From contig NZ_JOIU01000008.1 in assembly GCF_000720135.1 (NCBI RefSeq), positions 248,001-312,000 on the forward strand: a stretch of DNA of 64,000 nucleotides. The letters run 5' to 3'. The notes below the pieces were generated by a model, which saw nothing but the letters and a program-made list of their open reading frames with translations, was not told the DNA's origin and made no database searches. The translations under genes and the position numbers were made by a program. Of this stretch, positions 33,426 to 42,852 are shown in pieces; within the stretch, counting starts at the first letter, position 1; every line of letters starts with the position of its first letter. This DNA is from Streptomyces sp. NRRL S-1022. Its GTDB lineage: Bacteria; Actinomycetota; Actinomycetes; Streptomycetales; Streptomycetaceae.

Positions 33426-34984
33426 GTCTCGACTGGGCCGTGCTCATCGGCTACTTCGGTGTGATGGTCGCGATCGGCGTCTGGTCGCACAAGCGCGTGG
33501 ACAACGTCTCCGACTTCTTCACGGCCGGCGGCAAGATGCCCTGGTGGCTCTCCGGCATCTCGCACCACATGTCGGGCTACAGCGCCGTGATGTTCACCGG
33601 GTACGCGGGCATCGCCTACACCTACGGCGTCACCTCCTTCATCACCTGGTCCTTCCCCATCGCGCTCGGCATCGCCATCGGGTCGAAGCTGTTCGCACCC
33701 CGCATCAACCGGCTGCGCTCCCGGCTCCACGTGGCCTCCCCGCTGGAGTACCTGAAGAACCGCTACAACCTGCCCACCCAGCAGGCGCTCGCCTGGTCGG
33801 GCATGCTGCTGAAGATCGTGGACGTGGGCGCCAAGTGGGCGGCGATCGCCACCCTGTTGTCGGTGTTCACCGGGATCTCGCTGAACCAGGGCATCCTCAT
33901 CACCGGCGCCATCACGGCCGTGTACTGCACGATCGGCGGCCTGTGGGCGGACGCGCTGACCGAACTCGGCCAGTTCGTCATCCAGTTGCTGGCCGGCATC
34001 TCGATGTTCGTCGCGGTCGTGCTGAAGCTGGACGACAAGAACATCGGCTTCCTCGGCGCCTGGGACGAGCCCGCGCTGCACGGCCACGGCAAGCCGCTGG
34101 TCGGCCCCTACGGCACGGTGTTCCTGCTGGCGTTCCTGTTCATCAAGCTCTTCGAGTACAACGGCGGCATGCTCAACCAGGCCCAGCGGTACATGGCCAC
34201 CGGCAGCGCCCGCCAGGCCGAGCGCTCGGCCCGGCTGTCCGCGATCCTCTGGCTGGTCTGGCCGGTGGTCCTGTTCTTCCCGATGTGGATGTCCCCGCTG
34301 CTGGTGCACGCGCAGAAGCCGGACGGCTCCGACTCCTACGCCCTGATGACCGAACAGCTGCTGCCGCACGGCCTGCTGGGCCTGGTCATCGTCGGCTTCT
34401 TCTCGCACACCATGGCCATGTGCTCCTCCGACGCGAACGCGATCGCCGCCGTGTTCACCCGGGACGTGGCGCCGGTGCTGTCGGCCGGCGCCCGGGGCTG
34501 GAACGACCGGTCGGGACTGATCGCGGCCCGCGTCACGACGGTCGTCTTCCTCGGCCTGTCCATGGCGGTCGCGACCCAGGTCAACTCCCCCGCCTTCAAG
34601 GACATCATCACCGTCGTCATCAAGTGGGTGGCCGGTCTCATGGGCCCGATCGCGATCCCGATGATGCTCGGCCTGCTCCGCCCGTTCCGCCGCTCCGGCC
34701 CGACGGCGGCGCTCACCAGCTGGGCGGCGGGCCTGCTGGCCTTCTGGCTGGTCAACTACCCCGTCAACTGGAACGTCGACGGCGGCGTCCCGCTCCAGTA
34801 CCAGGTCTCGATCCCGCTCGCGGTCTCCCTGGTCCTCTACGTCCTCATCGGCTACCTCAAGCCGGAGGACACCCCGGCCCGCCTGGCCGTCATCGAGCGG
34901 GTCAACACCGACGGCGACGAGGGCGCCGCCGCGGCCGTGCCGGTTCCCGCGGGGGCCGGGGACGACGTGGTGGGAGCGCCGTAG
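33419..34984 (+). CDS. Sodium:solute symporter (SSS family)
   Basis: ATG 33419 is used (MNSLDWAVLIGYFGVMVAIG); an in-frame GTG at 33395 is the alternative. No good ribosome-binding site is visible, and the start lies within an inverted repeat. 521 residues with about 13-14 membrane segments. Typical SSS features are SDFFTAGGKMPWWLSGISHH, GGLWADALTELGQF and SHTMAMCSSDANAIAA. The SGLT-like sequence suggests uptake of a sugar or sugar acid, but the substrate is not determined. Confidence 0.85.
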   Translation: MNSLDWAVLIGYFGVMVAIGVWSHKRVDNVSDFFTAGGKMPWWLSGISHHMSGYSAVMFTGYAGIAYTYGVTSFITWSFPIALGIAIGSKLFAPRINRLRSRLHVASPLEYLKNRYNLPTQQALAWSGMLLKIVDVGAKWAAIATLLSVFTGISLNQGILITGAITAVYCTIGGLWADALTELGQFVIQLLAGISMFVAVVLKLDDKNIGFLGAWDEPALHGHGKPLVGPYGTVFLLAFLFIKLFEYNGGMLNQAQRYMATGSARQAERSARLSAILWLVWPVVLFFPMWMSPLLVHAQKPDGSDSYALMTEQLLPHGLLGLVIVGFFSHTMAMCSSDANAIAAVFTRDVAPVLSAGARGWNDRSGLIAARVTTVVFLGLSMAVATQVNSPAFKDIITVVIKWVAGLMGPIAIPMMLGLLRPFRRSGPTAALTSWAAGLLAFWLVNYPVNWNVDGGVPLQYQVSIPLAVSLVLYVLIGYLKPEDTPARLAVIERVNTDGDEGAAAAVPVPAGAGDDVVGAP

Positions 34985-34992
34985 CTCCCCCC

Positions 34993-36108
34993 TCAGGCCC
35001 GCGGGTACCTCGCCAGCCAACCCGGTGACGAACCGGCCGGGCCGTGCAGTGCCGGGCCCTGGGTCATCTCCATGGCGAAGTCGTCGGCCAGTTCCAGGAT
35101 CGTGGGGCGGCCCTCCAGTTCGGCCAGCCAGGCCGGCGGGAGGGCCGTTTCGCCGTGCAGGGCGCCGAGGAGGCCGCCGGTGAGGGCGCCCGCGGCGGCG
35201 GAGGGGCCGCTCTGGTTCACCGCCAGGCACAGCCCGTGCCGTACGTCCTCCCCGACCAGCGCGCAGTACACGGACGCGGCCAGCAGCCCGTCCGCCGTGC
35301 CGTCGCCGGCCAGCTCCTCCACCCGCGCCGGGGTGGGCATGCCCTGGCGTACGGCGCCGAGGGCGTGCTGGAGGGCGTCGGAGACGGGCTGGTGGCCGGG
35401 GCGGACCGCGAGCAGGGCGAGGGCCCGCTGCACGGCGCCGTCGAGACTGTCGCCGCGGGCCAGGGCGTGCACGACGACGGCGTACGCGCCCGCCGACAGG
35501 TAGGCGATGGGGTGGCCGTGGGTCTGGGCCGCGCACTCCACGGCCAGCTGGACGACCAGTTGGGGCTCCCAGCCGACGAGCAGGCCGAAGGGTGCCGAGC
35601 GGGCGACCGCCTCCGGGCCCAGCTCCCCCGGGTTCTTCGGGGACTCCAGCGTGCCCATCGTCTCGTCGCCGAAGCCGATGAGCAGCGCGCGGGTCGGGTC
35701 CCGGCGGGCGTACAGCCACTCCTCGCGGGCCAGCCAGCCGTCGTCCTTGCGGCGCTCGTCGGGGCCCCAGTCCCGCTGGGTGGCCGCCCAGCGCAGGTAG
35801 GCCCGGTGCAGATCGGTCGGCGGGTGCCAGGCGCCGGTGTCCCGGCGCACCTGGGCGCGTATCAGCCCGTCCACGGTGAACAGGGTCAGCTGGGTGTGGT
35901 GGGTGACCGTGCCGCGCCGCCCGTGCCCGAAGGCCAGGTCGAGCAGCCCCTCGCCGCCGTACGCGGCCCGGATCTCCTCCAGGGACAGCGGGTCGGCCGG
36001 CCCGCCCAGGGCGTCGCCGACGGCGGCCCCGAGCAGGGTGCCGCGCACCCGGCTGCGGAAGTCCTGCTGCTCGGCACGGCCCCAGACGGCACCGGATGTC
36101 ACGCCCAC
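34993..36108 (-). CDS. ADP-ribosylglycohydrolase (ARH/DraG-like) family protein
   Basis: GTG 36108 after GGGGAGG; 371 residues. The N-terminal motif RGTLLGAAVGDALGGPADPL matches the family, as do VTHHTQLTLFTVDGLIRAQV (TQLT replaces the usual TDDT metal site) and the C-terminal LAVNQSGPSAAAGALTGGLL (usual GGDSDTIA replaced by NQSGPSAA). Several metal-binding aspartates are therefore changed, so hydrolase activity is doubtful. It ends nine bases from the convergent symporter gene. Confidence 0.75.
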   Translation of the reverse strand: MGVTSGAVWGRAEQQDFRSRVRGTLLGAAVGDALGGPADPLSLEEIRAAYGGEGLLDLAFGHGRRGTVTHHTQLTLFTVDGLIRAQVRRDTGAWHPPTDLHRAYLRWAATQRDWGPDERRKDDGWLAREEWLYARRDPTRALLIGFGDETMGTLESPKNPGELGPEAVARSAPFGLLVGWEPQLVVQLAVECAAQTHGHPIAYLSAGAYAVVVHALARGDSLDGAVQRALALLAVRPGHQPVSDALQHALGAVRQGMPTPARVEELAGDGTADGLLAASVYCALVGEDVRHGLCLAVNQSGPSAAAGALTGGLLGALHGETALPPAWLAELEGRPTILELADDFAMEMTQGPALHGPAGSSPGWLARYPRA

Positions 36109-36247
36109 CAGACCTCCCCGCGGCACCGTCCGCCTGTACGACGCCCAGCACTGTAATCGACCGGGAACGGTCCGTTCAGTCGTGCCCTGCCGGATTCTGG
36201 CTCAATGCCCGTGGGAGAAGCCGGTGTTGATCGGGGAGAATCCAGCC

Positions 36248-36769
36248 ATGACCACCACCCCCACCCACCCCACCGGGCTCAGGCTCGCCGCCGGAGTGCT
36301 CACCGGCATACTCGCCCTCTACATCGCCCTGGTCGCGCTCGGGAACATCACCGACTTCGGGACCAACCAGCAGTTCGTCCGGCACGTGCTGGCGATGGAC
36401 ACGACGTTCAAGGACGACGACCTGATGTGGCGGGCCGTGACCAGTACCACCCTGGAGGACACGGCGTACGTCCTCATCATCGTCTGGGAGACCGTGGCGG
36501 CCGCGGTGCTGGTGTGGGGGACGTTCCTCTGGGCGCGGGGCCGGGACGACCTCGCCCGGCGCTGGTCGACGTACGGGCTGCTGATGCTGCTGCTGCTCTT
36601 CGGTGCCGGGTTCATCGCGATCGGCGGCGAGTGGTTCGCGATGTGGCAGTCGAAGACGTGGAACGGGCTGGACGCGGCGACCCGGGTGTTCCTGCTGAGC
36701 GGGGTCGCCCTGATCGTCAACCTGCTGCCGTCCGGCCGGTACGGGCGCGGCGGCGAGGGGATCGGCTAG
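36248..36769 (+). CDS. DUF2165 family membrane protein
   Basis: ATG 36248 with GGGGAGA upstream; 173 residues, four membrane segments. Family features are VALGNITDFGTNQQFVRHVL, MDTTFKDDDLMWRAVTS and AIGGEWFAMWQSKTWNGLDA. DUF2165 proteins are small inner-membrane proteins of unknown role. The stop overlaps the convergent YkuD-like gene by four bases. Confidence 0.85.
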   Translation: MTTTPTHPTGLRLAAGVLTGILALYIALVALGNITDFGTNQQFVRHVLAMDTTFKDDDLMWRAVTSTTLEDTAYVLIIVWETVAAAVLVWGTFLWARGRDDLARRWSTYGLLMLLLLFGAGFIAIGGEWFAMWQSKTWNGLDAATRVFLLSGVALIVNLLPSGRYGRGGEGIG

Positions 36770-37338
36770 CCGACGACCGCGACCCGGGTGCCCTGGTCGC
36801 CGAAGGCCCACAGCGCGGCCCCGTCCTCCTTGTGCAGGCGGATGCCGCCCAGTTTCTGGCCGTTCGCGGGCGGGGGCGAGGCGCCGTCCAGGGCGTTGGA
36901 GAAGGCCACGTTCACGCCGTCCACCTTGGTGAAGTACATGACGTGTTCGATCTCCACGCCGTCCGAGCCCTTGAGCGACTGGGTGCGCAGGGTGACCGAG
37001 TAGCGGCCGGGCCGCGGGCTCACCGTGCCCGGCCAGACCGTGAACGTGCGGGTCGCCCGGCCGGTCGCGTCGACCAGCCAGACCCGCTTCTCGGCGAGCG
37101 AGTACACGATCCGCCGGCCCTCGCCGGACCCGTCCGGCAGGGCGGGCGCCGACGGGGCCCGCGGGCTCAGCGTCGCGTGCGGGCTCGCGGACGCCGACGC
37201 GCCGGGCCTGGCCACGGCGGCCGTGGGATGCGGCGCGTGGTTCGCCTGTACGGCGAGGACGACGACGACCGCGGTCGCCCCCGCCGTCAGACCGGTGACC
37301 CAGGCCCACGAGGGCAGTCGGGCAGCCACGGGACGCAT
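36766..37338 (-). CDS. Membrane-anchored YkuD-like (L,D-transpeptidase fold) protein lacking the catalytic cysteine
   Basis: ATG 37338 follows GGAGGAG closely; a GTG at 37329 would have wider spacing. 190 residues: an N-terminal membrane anchor (WVTGLTAGATAVVVVLAVQA), a P/A/S-rich linker, then a YkuD-like domain starting RRIVYSLAEKRVWLVDATGR with FTVWPGTVSPRPGRYSV. In place of the active-site HGC(I/V)R is KLGGIRLHKEDGAALWAF: the Cys is absent, so it is probably not an active transpeptidase. It may bind peptidoglycan. Confidence 0.7.
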   Translation of the reverse strand: MRPVAARLPSWAWVTGLTAGATAVVVVLAVQANHAPHPTAAVARPGASASASPHATLSPRAPSAPALPDGSGEGRRIVYSLAEKRVWLVDATGRATRTFTVWPGTVSPRPGRYSVTLRTQSLKGSDGVEIEHVMYFTKVDGVNVAFSNALDGASPPPANGQKLGGIRLHKEDGAALWAFGDQGTRVAVVG

Positions 37339-37424
37339 CTCCTCCGGTACGGGTCCCCCTTCTCGGCACAGGGGTCGGATCATCGTACTCAGTTCGCGGA
37401 GACGGTTCGGTCCGGGGAGAGGGC

Positions 37425-40010
37425 TCAGTCCAGGACCGGCAGCAGTTCCGGCAGGTGACCGTCGGACGCCTCGGCCGCCCGCCGCCGCTCCTCGGGGACC
37501 TCGCCGTACAGCGTGGTGCGCGGCTTCGCGGGCCGGCCGGCCGCCTCCGCCACCGCGATCAGGTCGCGGACCGACTTGTACGAGCCGTAGGAGGACCCCG
37601 CCATGCGGGAGATCGTCTCCTCCATGAGCGTCCCGCCCAGGTCGTTGGCGCCGGAGCGGAGCATCTCCGCCGCCCCCTCGGTGCCCAGTTTGACCCAGCT
37701 CGTCTGGATGTTGGGGATCCAGGGGTGCAGGAGCAGGCGGGCCATCGCCGTGACCGCCCGGTTGTCCCGCATCGTCGGGCCGGGGCGCGCGATGCCGGCC
37801 AGGTACACCGGCGCGTTCGTGTGGATGAACGGCAGCGTCACGAACTCGGTGAAGCCGCCCGTCTCCCGCTGGATCCGGGCCAGCGTGCGCAGGTGGCCGA
37901 GCCAGTGCCGGGGCTGGTCCACGTGCCCGTACATCATCGTGGACGACGAGCGGATGCCCAGCTCGTGCGCGGTCGTGACCACCTCGATCCAGGTGGCCGC
38001 GGGCAGCTTGCCCTTGGTCAGCACCCAGCGGACCTCGTCGTCGAGGATCTCCGCCGCCGTACCGGGGACGGAGTCCAGGCCCGCCTCCTTGGCGGCGGAG
38101 AGCCACTCGCGGACGGACATGCCGGTCCGGGTCGCGCCGTTCACCACCTCCATCGGGGAGAAGGCGTGCACGTGCATGCCCGGGACGCGCTCCTTCACCG
38201 CCTTCGCGATGTCGAAGTACGCCGTCCCCGGCAGGTCCGGGTGGATGCCGCCCTGCATGCACACCTCGACCGCGCCCACGTCCCACGCCTGCTGCGCGCG
38301 GTCCGCCACCTGCTCCAGCGAGAGCGTGTACGCGTCGGCGTCCGTGCGGCGCTGCGCGAAGGCGCAGAACCGGCAGCCGGTGTAGCAGACGTTGGTGAAG
38401 TTGATATTCCGGGTGACGATGTACGTCACGTCGTCACCGACCGCCGACCTGCGCACGTCGTCCGCGACCCGGCACAGCGCGTCCAGCGCCGGCCCGTCCG
38501 CGTGCAGCAGGGCGAGGGCCTCGGCGTCGGTCAGCCGGGTCGGGTCGTCGGCGGCCGCGCGCAGCGCCTCGCGGACGTCGGCGTCGATGCGCTCCGGCAC
38601 CATCCCGGGGGCCGCCGCCTCGCGCAGCGCGTCCCAGTCGCCGTACACCTCGTCGAAGTCGGCGCGCCGGTCGCCCGTGCGGCCCTCGGTGTCGACGGCG
38701 GTGTGCAGGTCGGTGCGGCCGGTGGCGGTGAACACCTCCTCCGGCTCCTGCCAGGGCAGGCCCGCCACGACCGCGTCCGCACGGGCGAGGCCGGTCTCCG
38801 GGTCGGCCAGGGCCGACACGTGCGGGCGCAGCCGCGGGTCCAGCCAGGGCTCGCCCCGGCGCACGAACTCCGGGTATACGCAGAGGCGTTCGCGCAGCTC
38901 GAAACCGGCCGCGCGGGACCGCTCGGTGAGTTCCTCGATCTGCGGCCAGGGGCGCTCGGGGTTGACGTGGTCGATGGTCAGCGGGGAGACCCCGCCCCAG
39001 TCGTCGATGCCGGCGCCGATCAGCCGCTCGTACTCGGCGTCGACCAGGTTCGGCGGGGCCTGGAGGCAGGCCCCCGGGCCCATGATGTGCCGGGCGACGG
39101 CCACCGTGGCGACCAAGTCGTCCAGTTCGGCGTCCGGCATGCCGCGCATCGCCGTGTCCGGCTTGGCGCGGAAGTTCTGGATGATCAGCTCCTGGATGCC
39201 GTGGTAGGCCCGGGAGATCTTCCGGAGCGCGAACAGCGACTCCGCGCGCTCCTCGTACGTCTCGCCGATGCCGATGAGCAGGCCGGAGGTGAACGGCACG
39301 GAGGAGCGGCCGGCGTCCTCCAGCACCCGCAGCCGGACGGCCGGCTCCTTGTCCGGGGAGCCGTGGTGCGGGCCGCCCGGCTCCGACCACAGCCGCTCCG
39401 CGGTCGTCTCCAGCATCATGCCCATGCTCGGCGCGACCGGCTTCAGCCGCTGGAAGTCCGTCCACGTCATGACACCCGGGTTGAGGTGGGGCAGCAGGCC
39501 CGTCTCCTCCAGGATGCGGATGGAGATCGCGCGGACGTAGGCGATGGTGTCGTCGTAGCCGTGCGCGTCGAGCCACTCGCGCGCTTCCGGCCAGCGGTCC
39601 TCCGGCTTGTCGCCGAGGGTGATGAGGGCTTCCTTGCAGCCGAGGGCGGCACCCTTGCGGGCGATGTCCAGCACCTCGTCGGGGGACATGAACATCCCGT
39701 GCCCGGCGCGCCGCAGCTTGCCGGGCACGGTGGCGAAGGTGCAGTAGTGGCACTTGTCCCGGCACAGCCGGGTCAGCGGGACGAAGACGCTCTTCGAGTA
39801 CGTGATGACGCCGGGCCTGCCCGCCGCCTCCAGGCCCGCGTCCCGCACCCGGGCGGCGGAGGCGGCGAGGTCGGTCAGGTCCTCACCGCGCGCCTGGAGC
39901 AGCACCGCCGCCTCGGTGACGTCTAGGGCGACGCCGTCCCGGGCGCGTTTGAGCGCGCGACGCATGGAGTTCTCGGTCGGTCCGGTTCCGGAGGTCGCGG
40001 AAGTCGTCAT
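37425..40010 (-). CDS. fbiC: FO synthase, bifunctional radical SAM enzyme FbiC
   Basis: ATG 40010, 861 residues, the full fused CofG-CofH length. Two radical SAM clusters are visible: C83-RDK-C87-HY-C90 in the N-terminal (CofG) half and C542-YTG-C546-RF-C549 in the C-terminal (CofH) half. FbiC makes the deazaflavin FO, the chromophore of coenzyme F420, from the flavin precursor 5-amino-6-ribitylamino-uracil and tyrosine. The next gene upstream encodes a likely F420-dependent enzyme, and further LLM proteins follow at 46-49 kb. Confidence 0.95.
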   Translation of the reverse strand: MTTSATSGTGPTENSMRRALKRARDGVALDVTEAAVLLQARGEDLTDLAASAARVRDAGLEAAGRPGVITYSKSVFVPLTRLCRDKCHYCTFATVPGKLRRAGHGMFMSPDEVLDIARKGAALGCKEALITLGDKPEDRWPEAREWLDAHGYDDTIAYVRAISIRILEETGLLPHLNPGVMTWTDFQRLKPVAPSMGMMLETTAERLWSEPGGPHHGSPDKEPAVRLRVLEDAGRSSVPFTSGLLIGIGETYEERAESLFALRKISRAYHGIQELIIQNFRAKPDTAMRGMPDAELDDLVATVAVARHIMGPGACLQAPPNLVDAEYERLIGAGIDDWGGVSPLTIDHVNPERPWPQIEELTERSRAAGFELRERLCVYPEFVRRGEPWLDPRLRPHVSALADPETGLARADAVVAGLPWQEPEEVFTATGRTDLHTAVDTEGRTGDRRADFDEVYGDWDALREAAAPGMVPERIDADVREALRAAADDPTRLTDAEALALLHADGPALDALCRVADDVRRSAVGDDVTYIVTRNINFTNVCYTGCRFCAFAQRRTDADAYTLSLEQVADRAQQAWDVGAVEVCMQGGIHPDLPGTAYFDIAKAVKERVPGMHVHAFSPMEVVNGATRTGMSVREWLSAAKEAGLDSVPGTAAEILDDEVRWVLTKGKLPAATWIEVVTTAHELGIRSSSTMMYGHVDQPRHWLGHLRTLARIQRETGGFTEFVTLPFIHTNAPVYLAGIARPGPTMRDNRAVTAMARLLLHPWIPNIQTSWVKLGTEGAAEMLRSGANDLGGTLMEETISRMAGSSYGSYKSVRDLIAVAEAAGRPAKPRTTLYGEVPEERRRAAEASDGHLPELLPVLD

Positions 40011-40034
40011 TCCTTGAGCATACGTTCGCGTTGA

Positions 40035-40901
40035 TCACGCTTGCGCCGTACCGCCGGGCAGCAGGGCGGTGTAGTCGTCGAGGGCGCGCAGCACCTCCGT
40101 ACCGCCGGCCGGCGGCAGCTGCACCACGACCTCCTCGATGCCGAGTTCGGCGTAGTGGGCGAGCTTTCCGGGGGTGGGCCGGACCGCGTACGGGACGACC
40201 TGGAGGGCGGCCGGGTCGCGGCCCGCGTCCGCCCACACCGCACGCAGCGCGGGCAGCGCCTCGGTGAGCCCACGGCCGCCGATCGGCAGCCAGCCGTCGG
40301 CGAACTCGGCGATGTGCGCGAACAGCCCGGGCCCCGCCGCCCCGCCGACGAGCGTGCGGGGGCCGACGATCCGGCCGCGCGGTTTCTGCACGGGCTTGGG
40401 ATGGGCGAGGCTGGCCCGGACGCCGCCGAAGCGCCCCGTGTACTCCGTCGGCTCCTCGCTCCACAGCGCGCGCATCAGCGCCATCCGGTCCCGGACCAGT
40501 TCCCGCCGGGTCCGCCAGGTCACGCCGTGGTCGGCGGCCTCCTCCACGTTCCAGCCGTAACCGACGCCGAGCGTGAACCGGCCGCCGGAGAGGTGGTCCA
40601 GCGTGGCGATCCGCTTGGCCAGGTCGATGGGGTCGTGCTGGGCGACCAGGGTGATCCCGGTGCCGAGCGCCAGCCGCTCGGTCACGGCGGCGGCCTGGGC
40701 CAGGGCGACGAAGGGGTCGAGGGTGCGGCCGTACTCGGGGGGCAGGTCGCCGCCGGCGGGGTAGGGGGTCGCGCGGTCCACCGGGATGTGCGTGTGTTCC
40801 GGGAGGTAGAGGCCGTGGAAGCCGCGTTGTTCCAGTTCACGGGCCAGGTGGGTGGGGGTGGTCGTCTCGTCGGTCAGGAAGATCGTGACGGAGATGCGCA
40901 T
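40035..40901 (-). CDS. LLM-class F420-dependent oxidoreductase
   Basis: ATG 40901, 288 residues. Luciferase-like monooxygenase fold: RGFHGLYLPEHTHIPVDRAT near the N-terminus, LGTGITLVAQHDPIDLAKRI, TLDHLSGGRFTLGVGYGWNV and the C-terminal GIEEVVVQLPPAG. This subgroup usually binds F420. It lies 24 bases upstream of fbiC on the same strand and is probably co-transcribed. Substrate unknown. Confidence 0.85.
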   Translation of the reverse strand: MRISVTIFLTDETTTPTHLARELEQRGFHGLYLPEHTHIPVDRATPYPAGGDLPPEYGRTLDPFVALAQAAAVTERLALGTGITLVAQHDPIDLAKRIATLDHLSGGRFTLGVGYGWNVEEAADHGVTWRTRRELVRDRMALMRALWSEEPTEYTGRFGGVRASLAHPKPVQKPRGRIVGPRTLVGGAAGPGLFAHIAEFADGWLPIGGRGLTEALPALRAVWADAGRDPAALQVVPYAVRPTPGKLAHYAELGIEEVVVQLPPAGGTEVLRALDDYTALLPGGTAQA

Positions 40902-41008
40902 GGGCCATCGTACCGACTGGTTGGTCGCCCGCCAGGGGGCGTGCGCGGGTCCGTCGTGGCTTGTCCCGCCGTTCCCCGCGCCCCTCGGTGGCGCCTACCG
41001 TGGCCCGT

Positions 41009-42427
41009 GTGACGACCTTGCGCGGCACCTTCGCACCGGGCTCCCCGGACTTCGCGTACCTCCCTTTCGACGTTCCGCACGGAATCGCCGAACTGCGGGT
41101 CTCCTACACCTACGACAGACCCTCCGTCCCGCCCGGCACCCCGGGCAACGCCCTCGACATCGGGCTCTTCGACCCGCGCGGCACCGAGCCGGGCGGGCGG
41201 GGGTTCCGCGGGTGGTCGGGGGGCGCGAGGAGCGAGTTCTTCGTGCGGGGCGACGAGGCCACGCCGGGCTATCTGCCGGGGCCGCTGACGCCCGGCACCT
41301 GGTACATCGCCCTCGGCCCCTACACCGTGGCACCGCAGGGGCTGTCGTACGAGGTGACCGTCACGCTGACCCGGGGGCCGGCCGGGGAGACGCCCCGGGC
41401 GGTGTATCCGCCGGACCGGGCCTCCGGGCGCGGCCGGGACTGGTACCGGGGCGACTGCCACCTGCACTCCTGGCACTCCGACGGGCGCCGCACCCCGGCG
41501 CAGATCGCGGCGCTGGCCCGGGCGGCCGGGCTGGACTTCGTCAACAGCTCCGACCACAACACGAACGCCTCGCACGCCCACTGGGCCGACGCGGCCGGTG
41601 ACGACCTGCTGGTGCTGCTCGGCGAGGAGATCACCACCCGCAACGGGCACGTCCTGGCGCTCGGCACCGCGCCGGGCACCTTCGTCGACTGGCGCTACCG
41701 GGCCCGGGACGGCCGCTGGGCCCACTTCGCCCGGGAGATCCGCCGGGCCGGCGGCCTGGTCGTACCGGCCCATCCGCACGCCGACTGCGTGGGCTGCGGC
41801 TGGCGGTTCGGGTTCGCGGAGGCGGACGCCGTGGAGGTGTGGAACGGAGCCTGGACGCCGGACGACGAGATGGCCCTGGCGGCCTGGGACGCCCGGCTGG
41901 CCGCGGCGGTGCGGGACGGGCGGGGGTGGCTGCCCGCGATGGGCGACAGCGACGCCCACCGGGATCCGGACGTGGTCGGACTGCCCCAGACCGTCGTCCT
42001 CGCCGACGCCCTGACCAGGGAGGCGATCCAGGAGGGGCTGCGCGCCGGACGGTCGTACGTGGCCGAGTCGCGACAGGTGTCGCTGGCGTTCACCGTGACC
42101 GCCGACGGGGGTGAACGGGCCGGCATCGGGGAGCGGTTGGCGGCCGGGCCGGACACCCCGGTGACGGTCCGGCTGGAGGCGTCCGGTGTGCCGCGCTGCT
42201 CGGTCCGGTTCGTCACCGACCAGGGCGTGCTGTTCACCGGCGGTCCGCTGCCGGTGTCCGGAGCGGGGACCGTGGAGTGGCGGACGAGCCCGGCCCGCGC
42301 CGCCTACGTCCGGGCCGAGGTACGGCACGAGACGGCGCTGGGACCGGTGCCGGGGGCGATGGCCGCGTTCACCAACCCGGTGTTCCTGGGGCGGGCTGGC
42401 GACGGGCGGTCCGCGCAGGAGGCATGA
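41009..42427 (+). CDS. CehA/McbA-type PHP-domain metallohydrolase
   Basis: GTG 41009; 472 residues. The first about 130 residues are beta-rich (a pre-peptidase-like sandwich). The PHP domain starts at WYRGDCHLHSWHSDGRRTPA (HxH metal site), continues with LDFVNSSDHNTNASHAHW and VLLGEEITTRNGHVLAL, VVPAHPHADC, and ends with MGDSDAHRDP, giving a full set of metal ligands. Members hydrolyse phosphoesters or carbamates; no signal peptide is obvious. Divergent from the LLM gene. Confidence 0.8.
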   Translation: MTTLRGTFAPGSPDFAYLPFDVPHGIAELRVSYTYDRPSVPPGTPGNALDIGLFDPRGTEPGGRGFRGWSGGARSEFFVRGDEATPGYLPGPLTPGTWYIALGPYTVAPQGLSYEVTVTLTRGPAGETPRAVYPPDRASGRGRDWYRGDCHLHSWHSDGRRTPAQIAALARAAGLDFVNSSDHNTNASHAHWADAAGDDLLVLLGEEITTRNGHVLALGTAPGTFVDWRYRARDGRWAHFAREIRRAGGLVVPAHPHADCVGCGWRFGFAEADAVEVWNGAWTPDDEMALAAWDARLAAAVRDGRGWLPAMGDSDAHRDPDVVGLPQTVVLADALTREAIQEGLRAGRSYVAESRQVSLAFTVTADGGERAGIGERLAAGPDTPVTVRLEASGVPRCSVRFVTDQGVLFTGGPLPVSGAGTVEWRTSPARAAYVRAEVRHETALGPVPGAMAAFTNPVFLGRAGDGRSAQEA

Positions 42428-42452
42428 TGGCCTCGGCACCGGGAGGGACGAC

Positions 42453-42848
42453 ATGTCAGGCAGCAGCGACCGCAAGCAGCGCATCATGACCCGCTTCCAG
42501 CGCCACCTCGCCAATCCGGTCAACCGGCGCCTGCCGTTCCAGACCCTCCTGGAGACGACCGGCCGCACCTCCGGCCTGCCCCGGACGACCCCGGTGGGCG
42601 GACGCCGGGTCGGCGACTCCTTCTGGCTCGTCTCGGAGTTCGGCTACCGGTCGCAGTACGTCCGCAACATCCAGGCCGACCCACGGGTGCGGGTCCGCAT
42701 CGCGGGGCGCTGGCACCGCGGCACCGCCCGCCTCCTGCCCGACGACGACCCCGTGGCCCGCCTGCGCGGCCTGCCCCGGTTCAACAGCATGGCGGTACGG
42801 GCATTCGGCACCGGCCTGCTGACGGTGCGCGTCGACCTGGAGGAGTGA
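42453..42848 (+). CDS. Deazaflavin (F420)-dependent nitroreductase-family protein
   Basis: ATG 42453 after GGGAGG; 131 residues. Ddn/FDOR-like split-barrel pattern: VNRRLPFQTLLETTGRTSGL, PRTTPVGGRRVGDSFWLVSE, then SQYVRNIQADPRVRVRIAGR. These enzymes use F420H2 or bind flavins. It fits the F420-related neighbourhood with fbiC. Ends four bases from the convergent aldehyde dehydrogenase gene. Confidence 0.85.
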   Translation: MSGSSDRKQRIMTRFQRHLANPVNRRLPFQTLLETTGRTSGLPRTTPVGGRRVGDSFWLVSEFGYRSQYVRNIQADPRVRVRIAGRWHRGTARLLPDDDPVARLRGLPRFNSMAVRAFGTGLLTVRVDLEE

Positions 42849-42852
42849 CGGT

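Noticed and set aside
33356..36151. 931-codon minus-strand ORF
   Set aside because: It runs antisense through the symporter and crosses the ADP-ribosylglycohydrolase gene in another frame; composition typical of a shadow.
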